This document shows positions 52,679 through 63,568 of a stretch of DNA of 64,000 bases, one piece after another (position 1 is the stretch's first letter; every line of letters begins with the position of its first letter). The notes below the pieces were generated by a model, which worked only from the letters and a program-made list of their open reading frames with translations, was not told the origin of the DNA and ran no database searches. The DNA is taken from assembly GCF_000746525.1 (NCBI RefSeq), contig NZ_CP009048.1, positions 4,653,501 through 4,717,500 of the forward strand. Reading direction: 5' to 3'. This DNA is from Pseudomonas alkylphenolica. GTDB taxonomy: Bacteria > Pseudomonadota > Gammaproteobacteria > Pseudomonadales > Pseudomonadaceae. The position numbers and the translations under genes are program-made.

Positions 52679-54025
52679 TCAGCTACCCGCCACAGTCATC
52701 CGCTCAATCAGTACCGAGCCGGTGTGAATGTTGCTACGGGTCTCAAGATCATTACCGATCGCGACAATCTGCTGGAACATGTCCTTCATATTGCCGGCGA
52801 TGGTCACTTCCTGAACAGCGAACTGAATCTCGCCATTCTCGACCCAATACCCGGCGGCGCCACGGGAGTAGTCGCCGGTCACCATGTTCAAGCCATGCCC
52901 CATCAACTCGGTGACCAACAATCCACGCCCCATGCGCCGGATCAGCGCGGCCTGATCCTCAACCCCGTGGGTGACGTACAGGTTATGCACGCCACCGGCA
53001 TTGGCGGTGCTCGGCAGGCCAAGTTTGCGTCCGGAATAAGTACCCAGTACGTAGGAGACCAACTCGCCTTTTTCGACGAACGGTTTTGCGTAGGTGGCCA
53101 GACCATCGCCATCGAAGGCCGCACTGCCCAGCGCGCGCATCAGGTGTGGACGCTCATCCAGGGTCAACCAGCTCGGGAACAGGCGCTGCCCCATGGTGCC
53201 CTCAAGGAACGATGACTTGCGGTACAGGTTGCCGCCGGAGATCGCCGACAGGAAACTGCCGAACAGCCCCCCGGCCAGCTCTGCCGAGAACAGCACCGGC
53301 ACCTCGCAGGTCGGCACCGGTCGCGCGCCCAGGCGACTGGCGGCCCGCTGCGCGGCGCGCTGGCCGATGCTGCGAGGATCGGCCAGCAACTCGCCCTGGC
53401 GATTGACGTCATACCAGTAGTCACGCTGCATCTGCCCGTCGGCTTCGGCGATCATCACGCAGCTCAGGCTGTGACGGGTCGACGCGTAGCCACCGATAAA
53501 GCCGTTGCTGTTGCCATACACGCGGCAGCCCTGATGGGTATTGAGCGTGGTGCCGTCAGCGTTCTTGATCCGCGCATCGGCATCAAAGGCTGCCGCTTCG
53601 CAAGCCAGCGCCTTTTCGATCGCCTGTTCCGGGGTAATGTCCCAGGCGTGATACAGATCGAAGTCAGGCAGATCACGGGCCATCAACGCCGGATCGGCAA
53701 GCCCTGCGCAATCATCTTCGGAAGTGTGCTTGGCAATCGCCAGTGCCGCGGCGACGGTCTCGCGAATGGCCTCGCTGCCGCTGGCCGAGGTGCTGGCCGA
53801 ACCTTTGCGCTGGCCAACGTACAGGGTGATACCAAAACCCTGGTCGCGGTTGAACTCCACGGTTTCCACTTCACGCTGGCGTACCGAGGTCGACAGGCCC
53901 TGCTCCAGCGATACCGCTACTTCACAGGCGCTGGCCCCTTGGCGTTTGGCTTCGGCGATGATCTGCTCAACCTGCTCCTGCAACGCCGGCAGGGCCTGTG
54001 GACCTACGCTCTGGACTGCATTCAT
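52679..54025 (-). CDS. pmbA: Metalloprotease subunit PmbA (TldE)
   Basis: A 448-residue inactive partner of TldD; the TldD/E pair matures peptides such as microcins and degrades unfolded peptides. PmbA lacks the HExxxH site, as expected. The start is ATG 54025 ([16 protein letters not shown]), six bases after GGAG; the GTG at 54037 is inside that ribosome site. It diverges from yjgA; tldD lies one gene away. Confidence 0.95.
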   Translation of the reverse strand: MNAVQSVGPQALPALQEQVEQIIAEAKRQGASACEVAVSLEQGLSTSVRQREVETVEFNRDQGFGITLYVGQRKGSASTSASGSEAIRETVAAALAIAKHTSEDDCAGLADPALMARDLPDFDLYHAWDITPEQAIEKALACEAAAFDADARIKNADGTTLNTHQGCRVYGNSNGFIGGYASTRHSLSCVMIAEADGQMQRDYWYDVNRQGELLADPRSIGQRAAQRAASRLGARPVPTCEVPVLFSAELAGGLFGSFLSAISGGNLYRKSSFLEGTMGQRLFPSWLTLDERPHLMRALGSAAFDGDGLATYAKPFVEKGELVSYVLGTYSGRKLGLPSTANAGGVHNLYVTHGVEDQAALIRRMGRGLLVTELMGHGLNMVTGDYSRGAAGYWVENGEIQFAVQEVTIAGNMKDMFQQIVAIGNDLETRSNIHTGSVLIERMTVAGS

Positions 54026-54077
54026 GGTTTTCTCCACTCAAATTCTGCGTTCGGCACGGGTCAATCTACGACCGGGC

Positions 54078-54106
54078 CGGACAAGCGGCCCCCGACTGGT
54101 TATCAT
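54078..54106 (+). promoter_or_regulatory. Putative sigma-70 promoter of yjgA
   Basis: CGGACA (54078-54083) and TATCAT (54101-54106) are separated by 17 bases and lie 28 bases before the yjgA ATG. The hexamers are fair matches to TTGACA and TATAAT. Confidence 0.45.
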
Positions 54107-54133
54107 GGCGGCGATTCTCAGCGGACTGCCCCC

Positions 54134-54655
54134 ATGGTTGATTCTTACGACACCGCCTTCGACGGCGAAAAAAGCAAAACCCAGATCAAGCGCGAAATGC
54201 AGGCGCTGGTCGATATGGGCGAGCGCCTCACATTGCTCAAGCCCGACATCCTGGCCAAACTTCCTTTGACCGACGAACTTCGTGCGGCCCTGGAAGAGCA
54301 CAAGAAGCACACGGCCAACGAAGCGAAAAGACGTCACAAGTCATTCATCGGCAAGCTGATGCGTGACCAGGACATCGACGCAATCACTGCCCTTCTTGAC
54401 CAGCTCGACGCCTCCTCGCGCCAGTACAACGAGCGCTTCCACGGCCTCGAACGCTGGCGCGACCGGCTGATCGACGGCACCGACGAAGTCCTGGAAAAAT
54501 TCGTCCAGGAATACCCGGAAGCCGACCGCCAGCAGCTGCGTTCGCTGATCCGCCAGGCCCAGCACGAGCTGAAAACCAACAAGCCGCCTAGCGCCAGCCG
54601 CAAGATCTTCAAGTACATTCGCACCCTCGACGAGGTTCAACGCGGCCTGCGTTGA
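54134..54655 (+). CDS. yjgA: Ribosome-associated protein YjgA (DarP)
   Basis: A 173-residue, highly charged helical protein of the YjgA/DarP family, which associates with late 50S assembly intermediates. The typical segments [31 protein letters not shown] and [17 protein letters not shown] are present. ATG 54134 is preceded by a weak ribosome site. It runs opposite to pmbA and tldD, which flank it. Confidence 0.94.
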   Translation: MVDSYDTAFDGEKSKTQIKREMQALVDMGERLTLLKPDILAKLPLTDELRAALEEHKKHTANEAKRRHKSFIGKLMRDQDIDAITALLDQLDASSRQYNERFHGLERWRDRLIDGTDEVLEKFVQEYPEADRQQLRSLIRQAQHELKTNKPPSASRKIFKYIRTLDEVQRGLR

Positions 54656-54665
54656 GCCCCGCGAC

Positions 54666-54684
54666 CGGGCAGGCGCCCTGCCCG
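54666..54684. terminator. Hairpin between convergent yjgA and tldD
   Basis: CGGGCAGG (54666-54673), CGC loop, CCTGCCCG (54677-54684), an 8-bp perfect stem in the 42-base gap. It is followed only by GGTTT, so termination is possible in both directions but not strong. Confidence 0.45.
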
Positions 54685-54697
54685 CCCGGTTTCAACT

Positions 54698-56137
54698 TCA
54701 TGCGCCCGTGCCACCCACGGTGATCGCATCGATCTTCAAGGTCGGCTGGCCGACGCCAACCGGCACCGACTGACCATCCTTGCCACAGGTGCCCACACCA
54801 CTGTCCAGGGACAGGTCGTTACCGACCATCGATACCCGGCTCATGGCTTCCGGACCGTTACCGATCAGCGTCGCGCCTTTGACCGGTGCAGTGATTTTGC
54901 CGTCTTCGATCAGATAGGCTTCGCTGGTGGAGAAGACAAACTTGCCGCTGGTGATATCCACCTGGCCGCCGCCCAGATTGGCGCAGTAGAGGCCGCGCTT
55001 GACCGACTTGATGATTTCTTCCGGATCGCTTTCCCCGGCACGCATATAGGTGTTGGTCATGCGTGGCATTGGCAGGTGCGCGTAAGACTCGCGGCGCCCG
55101 TTACCGGTGACCGCCATGCCCATCAACCGGGCGTTGAGCTTGTCCTGCATGTAGCCCTTGAGAATGCCGTTCTCGATCAGCGTGGTGCACTCGGTGGGCG
55201 TGCCTTCGTCATCCACGCTCAACGAACCGCGGCGACCTTCCAGGGTGCCATCATCGACGATGGTGCACAGGCTCGAGGCAACCTTTTCGCCCATGTGGCC
55301 GCTGTAGGCCGAGCTGCCCTTGCGGTTGAAGTCACCCTCCAGGCCATGGCCGACTGCCTCATGCAGCAATACGCCGGACCAACCCGAACCGAGGACCACC
55401 GGCAAGGTGCCGGCCGGGGCCGGAATCGCTTCCAGGTTGACCAAAGCCTGACGCAGGGCCTCACGGGCAAAGCCCATGACCCGCTCGTCGGTGAAATAGC
55501 GGTAGTCGGTACGCCCGCCACCGCCATGGCCACCGCGCTCACGCCGACCGTTCTGCTCGACGATCACGCTGACGTTGAAACGCACCAGCGGACGCACATC
55601 CGCGGCCAGGCTGCCATCGGCTGCGGCGATCAGAATGCGCTCCCAGACCCCGGCCATGCTCACGGTGACTTGCTGGATGCGCGGATCCAGGGCACGCGTG
55701 GCCACATCGACACGCTTGAGCAGCTCGACCTTTTCGGCGCGGCTGAGCACGTCCAACGGGTTGTCGGTGCCATACAGCTGAACGACATCCTGGCTTTTGA
55801 ACGCCTGGACACTACCGTTCTGCCCGGCGCGGGAAATCGAGCGGGCCGCACGCGCAGCTGAAGTCAGGGCTTCGAGGTTGATGGCGTTGCTGTAGGCGAA
55901 ACCGGTTTTTTCGCCAGACTGTGCTCGTACGCCCACGCCCTGGTCGAGGTTGAAACTGCCTTCTTTGACGATCCCGTCTTCAAGCGCCCAGGATTCGGAA
56001 ATCTGCCCTTGGAAATACAGGTCGGCGGCATCGATGCCCGGCCCGGCCAACTCACCCAGCACAGACTGCAGGCTGTCGAGGGTCAGCCCGCCCGGCGCCA
56101 GCAGATGCTCGCTGACAGTGGATAACATCTCGCTCAT
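54698..56137 (-). CDS. tldD: Metalloprotease TldD
   Basis: A 479-residue catalytic subunit of the TldD/TldE protease. The zinc site [11 protein letters not shown] provides HExxxH. The start is ATG 56137 ([13 protein letters not shown]), two bases after the stop of the nitrilase-family gene; longer in-frame readings overlap that gene and are rejected. Confidence 0.96.
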   Translation of the reverse strand: MSEMLSTVSEHLLAPGGLTLDSLQSVLGELAGPGIDAADLYFQGQISESWALEDGIVKEGSFNLDQGVGVRAQSGEKTGFAYSNAINLEALTSAARAARSISRAGQNGSVQAFKSQDVVQLYGTDNPLDVLSRAEKVELLKRVDVATRALDPRIQQVTVSMAGVWERILIAAADGSLAADVRPLVRFNVSVIVEQNGRRERGGHGGGGRTDYRYFTDERVMGFAREALRQALVNLEAIPAPAGTLPVVLGSGWSGVLLHEAVGHGLEGDFNRKGSSAYSGHMGEKVASSLCTIVDDGTLEGRRGSLSVDDEGTPTECTTLIENGILKGYMQDKLNARLMGMAVTGNGRRESYAHLPMPRMTNTYMRAGESDPEEIIKSVKRGLYCANLGGGQVDITSGKFVFSTSEAYLIEDGKITAPVKGATLIGNGPEAMSRVSMVGNDLSLDSGVGTCGKDGQSVPVGVGQPTLKIDAITVGGTGA

Positions 56138-56139
56138 AG

Positions 56140-56991
56140 TCACTCCGAGGTGTGCGCAGGCCGCAAAGCGTCCTGCGAGAAAAAGCGCCGGTGCAAGGTC
56201 ACCGGCATCCGCGCCCGGATGGACGCCTGTTCGCTGCTGTCGCGTTCGCCCAGCAGCACGGCCTCGCCGCTGGCCTGTTCGGCGATAATCCGCCCCCAGG
56301 GATCGACGATCGCCGCATGACCGTAAGTTTCCCGTGGCCCCGGGTGGGTACCGCCCTGCGCGGCGGCCAGGACATAACACTGGGTTTCAATCGCCCGCGC
56401 GCGGATCAGCACTTGCCAATGCGCCGCGCCGGTTACGGCGGTGAACGCTGCCGGAGCACTGATCAGTTCGGCCCCGGCAGCGCGCAAGGCGCTGTACAGT
56501 TCAGGGAAGCGCAAGTCATAGCATACGCTCAAGCCCAGACGTCCGACCGGGGTATCGGCCACCACCACCTGGCTGCCATGGGCATAGTCATCAGACTCCC
56601 GATAGCGGCCGCGGTTGTCGGCAACATCGACATCGAACAGGTGCAGCTTGTCGTAGCGCGCAACGGTTTCGCCATGTTCATCGATCAACAACGAACAGGC
56701 ATGAGACTTGGCGTCAGGCTACCCGGCCGGCGGCAAAGGCAAGGTGCCAGCCACCACCCATAACTTGAGGTCGCGGGCGACCTGTTTCAACCACGGCAGT
56801 ATCGGCCCTTCGCCCAGCGCCTCGGCGCGACCGATGGCGGCGCTGTCGCGGCGGCCCATGGCGGCGAAGTTTTCCGGCAGCACCGCCAGGCGCGCACCGC
56901 CGGCAGCCGCCTGCTCAAGCAAACGCCGAGCCTGCTCCAGGTTGGCCGGGATATCGCTCTGGCTGACCATCTGGATCACTGCTGACTTCAT
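56140..56991 (-). pseudogene. Nitrilase-family carbon-nitrogen hydrolase interrupted by an in-frame amber codon
   Basis: Read through, this is a 283-codon member of the nitrilase superfamily (Nit1/YhcX-like, often deaminated-glutathione amidase). The start is MKSAVIQMVSQSDIPANLEQ. The catalytic Glu is in VLPENFAAMG, the Lys in ARYDKLHLFDVD and the Cys in LSVCYDLRFPELY. A TAG at 56721-56719, between LPLPPAG and PDAKSHACSLLIDEHG, splits it in the same frame, so no frameshift is involved; CAG to TAG would be the simplest change. The N-terminal piece (90 residues) has only the Glu; the C-terminal piece could restart at TTG 56691 but lacks Glu. Downstream tldD follows after two bases, so polar effects are possible. 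A base-call error or a natural polymorphism are the alternatives. Confidence 0.88.
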
Positions 56992-57005
56992 TGGCGCTCC
57001 CGAGG

Positions 57006-60000
57006 CTATTTGTCGAACGGTTTGATAAAGCTGATTTTAGGCTCTTTCCACGGACCTTCGACGCGATAGTGCACGCTGGCATAGCGCGCCACGCGGTCAC
57101 CCAGCAGGCGATCAACCAGGAACAACGCGCCACCGACCGCCGGTGCTCCGACAATCAAGGCTGCCAGCGGCAGGTTGTTGGTCACCGGCAAGGTCACCTG
57201 CAGTTTCGCGTCAACCCGGTCACGCACCATGTCTAGCGTGCCGTCGAGTTCGAAATTGCTTGAGGGCCCGGTCACGGTGATCGGTTCGCGGGTTACATAA
57301 ACGCCTTCGCTGGCCACCAGCAGACCTTTGACCCGGTCGTAACTCAGGCCCTTGTCGAACAGGTCGGAGAAGTCCAGGCGCAAACGCCGGCCAATCGAGT
57401 TGAAGTTGAGCAGGCCAAACACCCGCAGGGCCTGGGCGCCGCCCTCGACTTCAACAAACTGGCCTTTACGCAGGGCGGCATCGAGGCTGCCGGAGAGACG
57501 GCCAAGGCTGACCCAGGCCGGCGATCCCGGCCAGCGCGCATCGACATCCATGCGAAAGTCGCGGCTGGTGACGGTCGGGGCAAAATTCCACGCTTTGAGC
57601 ACGTCGGCCAGGTTCTTGCCCTCGATGCGCCCCTTGTACCAACTGCCGCTGGCGCCCGGAGCGCCTTCCCAACCGCCATTGCCGTCGATCTGCAGGCCTT
57701 TGAGGCTGAGGTCCAGGTCATTCAGGGCGATACCCTTGGCGGTCGAGCGCACCTTGACCGCCGCGCTGCCGAGCAGGTCATCGCCGCGGTACAACTTGTC
57801 GATACTCAGATCGATGGATGGAATCTTGCGCGGATCGATCTTGGCCATCGGATCAGGCGCGTTGGGTACGGTCACCTCAGCCGGATCTTGTGGCGGCAGG
57901 TGAAGGGTCTGCAGGTTCACCACCAGCGGCGCGCCCTTGGCGTCCGGCAGACGCGCGTTGCCGATGACTTCCTTGCTGTCCAGGCGCAATGCCCAGTTGT
58001 TCGGATTGCGCTGCAGACGCACCACTGCCTGGTTCAGGTCAAGGCCGGCACCCTTGAGCCGGGCGATGCTCAAGTCGACACCGCGCAATAGCTGGCGGGC
58101 ACTGCCGCCCGGGTCATTGCCGGCCAGGCTGTCCATTTGCTGCTGCCACGGTGCGAGGTCAAGCTCAGCCAGTTTGCCGCGCACCTGCACACCCTGAGCG
58201 CTGGGCAATTGCGCGCTACCACCGCCAAGCACCAGTTCGCCACGACCCTGGTCGAGTTTGTCCATGGGCGCGGCATAGAGCATGTTGGCGACATCGGCGT
58301 AGCTGGCGCTGAACCGCCGTTCAGGCCCTTGCAGGGTCATGCCGAACTGGCTGTTGCGGGTTTCTTCGGCTGCCTTGCCGAAGGGTGCAGGCAGGTTGAT
58401 GGCCAGACCTTTGAGACTGGAGTCGACCTTGAGCTGATTGTCTCGGCTACCCAGATTGAGCTGTAGCTGATACGGCAGCTCGCCGGATAACGGCAAGGCC
58501 TGCTTGACCTGCAACCATTGGGTCAGGGCGCCGAGCGCCACCTGACCCTTGGCCTGGACCCGCGTTTGCAGCTCACCGGGTTTGCCCTCGGCAAAGATCT
58601 GCGCGGTGATCGGCTTGTCGAATACCCGTGCGCTGATGTTCTGGCCGCTGAGGCCCTTGCCGTAGTCGAAGCGGAACGCGCCCTTGAGCTGGTTCAGCTC
58701 GATCACCGGGGCGGCAATTTTCAGACGCGCATCGCTGGTGTCGAAATCCACCACCACCTGCGGTTGCTGGCCCTTGGCCAAGGGGATATCCAGCTTGAGC
58801 TTGCCCTTGAGGCTACCCTCACCTTCCCAGCCCGCGAACATCGCCGCCGTACCAATCGGCGCTTCCTGGAGGATTTTCAGGCCATCGCCCAAGCCGCCAT
58901 CGAATGCCCCATCCAGGTACATATGCGTGTGTTCACCACTGGCAACGTGGGGAATGTTGACCTGCACATCGCTGACCTTGGTATCGAGCAACTGTCCATG
59001 CCTGGCGTTGACGCGCACACCATCATCGTCGATGTACACATCACCATCGACCTGCTGCACCTGCGGCCAGCCAGGCTGGAAGTCGAGCGCGGCATCATGG
59101 ACCTTGAAAAACAGGCTGATGCTGCGCGCCTGTTCGGATGCACCGTGATTGAGCGAGCCCTGGTACTGGAAATAGCCTTCGTCGACCGCGCCCTTGAGAA
59201 TGGCGGTACGCAGCCATTCATCCAGCGCCGGGCTGAGGACTTCAGGCAGGTACTTGGCGGTGTAGCGACCATCGCCATCGACCAGGCCGACACGCAAGTC
59301 CATGTAGTCTTCACGTGTTTCATCGAACAGCAGACGGATGAGGAAGTCACCGGCAATCTTGCCCTCTTCGCCCAGCACCTTCAGATAGGGGGCAATGAGG
59401 GTGAAACCTTCCTGGTCGAGGCGCCAGGTCAGGCGCGCATTGGCCTTCTGGTAATTCCAGGGTTTGGCGAAGATCGGGTAGAGATGGAGCATGAAAGCAT
59501 CAGTGTCCAGGCGCAATTCGCCATGGCCGAGGTCACCACTGATGCTACCGCTGACGTTCCCCGCCGCCGGAGCACCGTGATAGGCACTGAAGCCCACCCG
59601 TTCCAGATTGGCAGCAAAGCTCAGACGCTGGTCTCCGGTTGCTTTCGGGCGGATATCCAACAGGACATTGCGCAGGCTGCCCTTGACCTTCAGCCCCTCG
59701 ACCACCGCCATGACCTTGTCCGGCAACGGTGCCAGCGACTGGATCAGCGGCGTGAGCGGGGTCAGGTCGAGGCGATCGGCCTGGATTTTCCAGGTTTCTT
59801 CACCCTTCTCACTGGCAGCGTTCTGATTCAGTTGCAGGTGCGATTCCCAACGGGTCTTGCCCAGGCTCATGGCCAGCGAATCGAGTTGCACATCAAAACC
59901 TTGTTCGCGGCGCTGGAACCAAGCGTTAAGCGCTAGGTTTTCCACCTTGGCCTCTTCACGACCGGCATAGGCGCCACGTAACTGCGGTGCATTCAGGCGA

Positions 60001-60815
60001 ACCACACTGCTCTGTAGCTGGCCCTTGCTCCAGTTCAGCCAGAACTCGCCCCCGGCTTTAAGTTCCTTGGCCTGCCATTGCCCCAGCAACCGCGGCGGCA
60101 ACCAGCGCGCCCAGTCACTCTGGGGCAAGCTGAGGTAGGCATCGAGCTGGCCATCACGCCAGTGCGCCGGACGCACGCGGCTGCGCACACTCATGGCCAC
60201 GGGCTGACCGTCAGGCAAGGTCAGGCGCAGATCCAGACGCTGACGGATGCTGCCGGTCTGCAAGCCGAGGCTGACATAAGTGAGAGTCATCGGATCGCGC
60301 TGGAACGGCTCGAGGGTGACCTGACTGTCGAGCACGGTGATCTTCGCCACCGCCTGCATTTGCTCCAGCAACTGCTGCGGATCCAGCGGCTTGTCGTCGG
60401 TTTTCGGCAGACCGTCGAGGGTCCAGGCGCCCTGTTCATCTTCATGCAGGCTCAGGTGCAGGCCACCCACTTCCAGGTTGGCCAGGCGCAACTGACGCTC
60501 GCTGAGGCTGGCCCACAGATCCGGTACCACCTTGACCCCGTCCAGGCGTAACGCGGTGACACCCTCGCCCACCTGGATATCGTTGAGCACCAGCACCGGT
60601 GCCAGGCCGCTCCAGTGCCCTTGCAGGCTGCCAATGTGCACAGGCATGCCCAAAGCCTGCTCGGCTTTGTCTTCGACTTCGGCGCGGTATTCGGCCACCA
60701 ACGGCACCAGTTGCCGGCCCAGGCTGACATACAGCGCGACCAGCACAGCCAGCAAGGCACAGATTCCCAGGCCCCAGCGGGTCATCGCGCCCAGAACGCG
60801 GATCAGACGCTCCAT
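57006..60815 (-). CDS. yhdP: YhdP family AsmA-like envelope protein
   Basis: A 1269-residue inner-membrane-anchored periplasmic protein of the YhdP/TIGR02099 family, with one N-terminal helix (GLGICALLAVLVALYVSLG) and a long repetitive beta region. The C-terminal AsmA-like domain (VEGGAQALRVFGLLNFNSIG, ending FIKPFDK) is conserved. Members are proposed to form hydrophobic grooves that carry phospholipids to the outer membrane, with TamB and YdbH. GGAGGG precedes ATG 60815. It continues the rng-yhdP-nit-tldD direction typical of gamma-proteobacteria. Confidence 0.95.
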   Translation of the reverse strand: MERLIRVLGAMTRWGLGICALLAVLVALYVSLGRQLVPLVAEYRAEVEDKAEQALGMPVHIGSLQGHWSGLAPVLVLNDIQVGEGVTALRLDGVKVVPDLWASLSERQLRLANLEVGGLHLSLHEDEQGAWTLDGLPKTDDKPLDPQQLLEQMQAVAKITVLDSQVTLEPFQRDPMTLTYVSLGLQTGSIRQRLDLRLTLPDGQPVAMSVRSRVRPAHWRDGQLDAYLSLPQSDWARWLPPRLLGQWQAKELKAGGEFWLNWSKGQLQSSVVRLNAPQLRGAYAGREEAKVENLALNAWFQRREQGFDVQLDSLAMSLGKTRWESHLQLNQNAASEKGEETWKIQADRLDLTPLTPLIQSLAPLPDKVMAVVEGLKVKGSLRNVLLDIRPKATGDQRLSFAANLERVGFSAYHGAPAAGNVSGSISGDLGHGELRLDTDAFMLHLYPIFAKPWNYQKANARLTWRLDQEGFTLIAPYLKVLGEEGKIAGDFLIRLLFDETREDYMDLRVGLVDGDGRYTAKYLPEVLSPALDEWLRTAILKGAVDEGYFQYQGSLNHGASEQARSISLFFKVHDAALDFQPGWPQVQQVDGDVYIDDDGVRVNARHGQLLDTKVSDVQVNIPHVASGEHTHMYLDGAFDGGLGDGLKILQEAPIGTAAMFAGWEGEGSLKGKLKLDIPLAKGQQPQVVVDFDTSDARLKIAAPVIELNQLKGAFRFDYGKGLSGQNISARVFDKPITAQIFAEGKPGELQTRVQAKGQVALGALTQWLQVKQALPLSGELPYQLQLNLGSRDNQLKVDSSLKGLAINLPAPFGKAAEETRNSQFGMTLQGPERRFSASYADVANMLYAAPMDKLDQGRGELVLGGGSAQLPSAQGVQVRGKLAELDLAPWQQQMDSLAGNDPGGSARQLLRGVDLSIARLKGAGLDLNQAVVRLQRNPNNWALRLDSKEVIGNARLPDAKGAPLVVNLQTLHLPPQDPAEVTVPNAPDPMAKIDPRKIPSIDLSIDKLYRGDDLLGSAAVKVRSTAKGIALNDLDLSLKGLQIDGNGGWEGAPGASGSWYKGRIEGKNLADVLKAWNFAPTVTSRDFRMDVDARWPGSPAWVSLGRLSGSLDAALRKGQFVEVEGGAQALRVFGLLNFNSIGRRLRLDFSDLFDKGLSYDRVKGLLVASEGVYVTREPITVTGPSSNFELDGTLDMVRDRVDAKLQVTLPVTNNLPLAALIVGAPAVGGALFLVDRLLGDRVARYASVHYRVEGPWKEPKISFIKPFDK

Positions 60816-60900
60816 GGCAATGGCCCTCCAACTCGAGCCTTAACTATGGCCGCAACCGGGCGCTTTGCCAGCCCTTGCAGCAGCCCGGTACGTTCAGACC

Positions 60901-62358
60901 TCAGAGCAACACCACATCGTACTGTTCCTGGGAGTACATCGACTCGACCTGAAAACGAATGGTTCGGCCGATGAACGCCTCAAGCTCGGCGACGTTGCCC
61001 GATTCTTCATCCAGCAGCCTGTCGACCACCTTTTGATTGGCCAGCACTCTATAGCCTTCGGCCTGGTAGGCACGGGCTTCGCGCAGAATTTCGCGGAAAA
61101 TCTCGTAACAAACTGTCTCCGGGGTTTTCAGCTTGCCGCGCCCCTGGCAGCACAGGCAGGGCTCGCACAGCACCTGCTCAAGGCTTTCGCGGGTGCGCTT
61201 GCGCGTCATCTGCACCAGACCGAGCTCGGTAATACCAATGATGTTGGTTTTGGCGTGGTCGCGTTCGAGCTGCTTTTCCAGGGTGCGCAACACCTGACGC
61301 TGGTGCTCCTCGTCTTCCATATCGATGAAGTCGATGATGATGATGCCGCCGATATTGCGCAGGCGTAGTTGCCGGGCAATGGCGGTGGCCGCTTCCAGGT
61401 TGGTCTTGAAGATCGTCTCTTCCAGGTTGCGGTGACCAACGAATGCGCCGGTGTTGACGTCGATGGTCGTCATCGCCTCAGCCGGATCGACCACCAGGTA
61501 GCCGCCGGATTTGAGCGGCACCTTGCGGTCCAGCGCCCGCTGGATCTCGTCTTCGACGCCATACAGATCAAAGATCGGCCGTTCGCCCGGGTAGTGTTCG
61601 AGGCGGTCGGCGATTTCCGGCATCAGTTCGCCGACGAACTGCGTGGTTTTCTGGAAAGTTTCCCGCGAGTCGATGCGGATCTTCTCGATTTTCGGGTTGA
61701 CCAGATCGCGCAGGGTACGCAAGGCCAGGCCCAGGTCCTCATAGATTTCCGTTGGCGCGCCGACCGTCTTGATCTGCGCACCGATCTGATCCCAAAGCCT
61801 GCGCAGGTAGCGGATGTCCATGAGGATCTCATCGGCCCCGGCACCTTCGGCGGCGGTACGCAGGATGAAGCCGCCGGCATCCTGGATGTTTTCCTGGGCG
61901 ACACAGTCGGTCACCACCTGTTTCAGGCGCTCTCGTTCGGCTTCGTCTTCGATCTTCAGGGAAATGCCGACATGACTGGTGCGCGGCATGTACACCAGGT
62001 AACGCGAAGGAATCGACAGCTGGGTCGTCAGCCGCGCGCCTTTGGAACCGATCGGATCTTTGGTGACCTGAACCACCAGACTCTGCCCCTCATGTACCAG
62101 GGCGCTGATGCTTTCCACCGACGAGCCTTCGCGCAGGGAGATTTCCGAGGCGTGGATAAAGGCGGCGCGATCCAGGCCGATGTCGACGAAGGCTGCCTGC
62201 ATCCCCGGCAACACGCGAACCACTTTACCCTTGTAGATGTTGCCGACGATGCCACGCCGCTGGGTGCGCTCAACATGCACTTCCTGAAGAACACCGTTCT
62301 CCACCACCGCCACGCGTGATTCCATCGGTGTGATATTGATCAGAATCTCTTCACTCAT
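60901..62358 (-). CDS. rng: Ribonuclease G
   Basis: A 485-residue RNase E/G family endonuclease for 16S rRNA 5' maturation and mRNA turnover. It has an S1 domain (GNIYKGKVVRVLPGMQAAFV), the catalytic aspartates in TTIDVNTGAFVG and IIIDFIDMEDEEH, and the zinc-link cysteines in EPCLCCQGRG. The length is that of RNase G without the RNase E scaffold tail. It lies between maf and yhdP. Confidence 0.97.
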   Translation of the reverse strand: MSEEILINITPMESRVAVVENGVLQEVHVERTQRRGIVGNIYKGKVVRVLPGMQAAFVDIGLDRAAFIHASEISLREGSSVESISALVHEGQSLVVQVTKDPIGSKGARLTTQLSIPSRYLVYMPRTSHVGISLKIEDEAERERLKQVVTDCVAQENIQDAGGFILRTAAEGAGADEILMDIRYLRRLWDQIGAQIKTVGAPTEIYEDLGLALRTLRDLVNPKIEKIRIDSRETFQKTTQFVGELMPEIADRLEHYPGERPIFDLYGVEDEIQRALDRKVPLKSGGYLVVDPAEAMTTIDVNTGAFVGHRNLEETIFKTNLEAATAIARQLRLRNIGGIIIIDFIDMEDEEHQRQVLRTLEKQLERDHAKTNIIGITELGLVQMTRKRTRESLEQVLCEPCLCCQGRGKLKTPETVCYEIFREILREARAYQAEGYRVLANQKVVDRLLDEESGNVAELEAFIGRTIRFQVESMYSQEQYDVVLL

Positions 62359-62439
62359 GGCAGGCTCTCGTCAAAGGACTTCAGTAATGATGGATCGCTC
62401 GTGGGCGACTGGCTAGCAGCAGTCTTGTCCTGTCCTCGC

Positions 62440-63045
62440 TCAACGGGCCGACAACGGTTGCCAACAGGGAATGGCGAATCGTCCGAGCAGCTCGGCGGTC
62501 TCGCGGAGCGGCAAGCCCACCACTGCCGAATAGCTGCCTTCGATACGTTGCACGAACACCGCACCCAGGCCCTGGATGGCATAGGCGCCGGCTTTGTCCA
62601 TCGGCTCGCCGCTGGCCCAGTAAGCTTGAGCTTCTTCGCTGGAAATCGGGCGAAAACGGACCTGACTGGCGACACAGACACTCAGGCAACGCTGCTGATC
62701 GGCGACCGCAACGGCCGTCAGCACCTGATGCTCGCGGCCCGACAGCGCCGCAAGCATGGCCAGGGCATCATCGCGATCGACGGGTTTGCCCAGGATCTGC
62801 CCATCGAGTACCACCGCGGTGTCGGCGCCAAGCACCGCCAGGGCCGCATTCGTCTCACGCGGCAGCAGCGCAGCCAGCCCGGCGCTGGCCTTGGCCCGCG
62901 CCAGGCGCTCGACGTAAACCGGCGCGGCCTCATTCGGCAGCGGGCTTTCGTCGACCGAAGCACTGAGCGTGGTGAAGGGAACGCCGATCTGGGTCAGCAA
63001 TTCCCGGCGGCGGGGTGAACCAGAGGCCAGGTACAGCGGGGTCAT
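62440..63045 (-). CDS. maf: Maf family nucleotide pyrophosphatase (YhdE type)
   Basis: A 201-residue Maf protein with [11 protein letters not shown] at the N-terminus and [18 protein letters not shown]. Its position between mreD and rng matches E. coli yhdE, whose product hydrolyses dTTP, UTP and modified pyrimidine triphosphates. The related YceF class is encoded elsewhere. Confidence 0.95.
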   Translation of the reverse strand: MTPLYLASGSPRRRELLTQIGVPFTTLSASVDESPLPNEAAPVYVERLARAKASAGLAALLPRETNAALAVLGADTAVVLDGQILGKPVDRDDALAMLAALSGREHQVLTAVAVADQQRCLSVCVASQVRFRPISSEEAQAYWASGEPMDKAGAYAIQGLGAVFVQRIEGSYSAVVGLPLRETAELLGRFAIPCWQPLSAR

Positions 63046-63079
63046 CGTGACTTCTCCCTGTCAACGTCGGGAAGCGGGC

Positions 63080-63568
63080 TCAGTTGATGCTCAGACGCAA
63101 GCGCAGCCCACGCAGGGCGAAGCTGATCCACGGCCAGAGCAAGGCGCTGATGACCGCCGACCAGATCAGCGCCAGGGTCGGCAAGCGGTTGCCGGTCAGT
63201 GCACTCAGCCATAGCTGCACCAGCTGGGCCAGACCGAAGACCACCAGGATCACCAGGCTTTGCTGCCACATCGGGAACATCCGCAGGCGCTGTTGCAAGG
63301 TCAGCACCAGGAAGGTGATCAGGGTCAGCACCAGGGCGTTCTGCCCCAATAGCGTGCCGTACAACACATCCTCGGCCAGGCCCAGGACAAACGCCGTGGT
63401 CATGCCGACCTTGTGCGGCAGGGCCAAGGTCCAGAAAGCCAGGAGCAAGGCCAGCCACATGGGCCGGAAGACTTCCATGAACTGCGGCAACGGTGAAACG
63501 CTGAGCAGCAGGCCAAGCGCGAACGTCAGCCAGACCACCCAGCCGTTTCGACTGCGAGTACTCACCAT
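63080..63568 (-). CDS. mreD: Rod shape-determining protein MreD
   Basis: A 162-residue inner-membrane protein with about five helices, part of the elongasome with MreB, MreC and RodA. Its ATG overlaps the mreC stop by one base (TAATG), so the two are coupled. Maf begins 34 bases after its stop. Confidence 0.94.
   Translation of the reverse strand: MVSTRSRNGWVVWLTFALGLLLSVSPLPQFMEVFRPMWLALLLAFWTLALPHKVGMTTAFVLGLAEDVLYGTLLGQNALVLTLITFLVLTLQQRLRMFPMWQQSLVILVVFGLAQLVQLWLSALTGNRLPTLALIWSAVISALLWPWISFALRGLRLRLSIN

Noticed and set aside
56140..56691. Separate functional hydrolase starting at TTG 56691
   Set aside because: It would lack the catalytic Glu and the first strands of the nitrilase fold. 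The upstream reading is in the same frame, so one broken gene is the better explanation.
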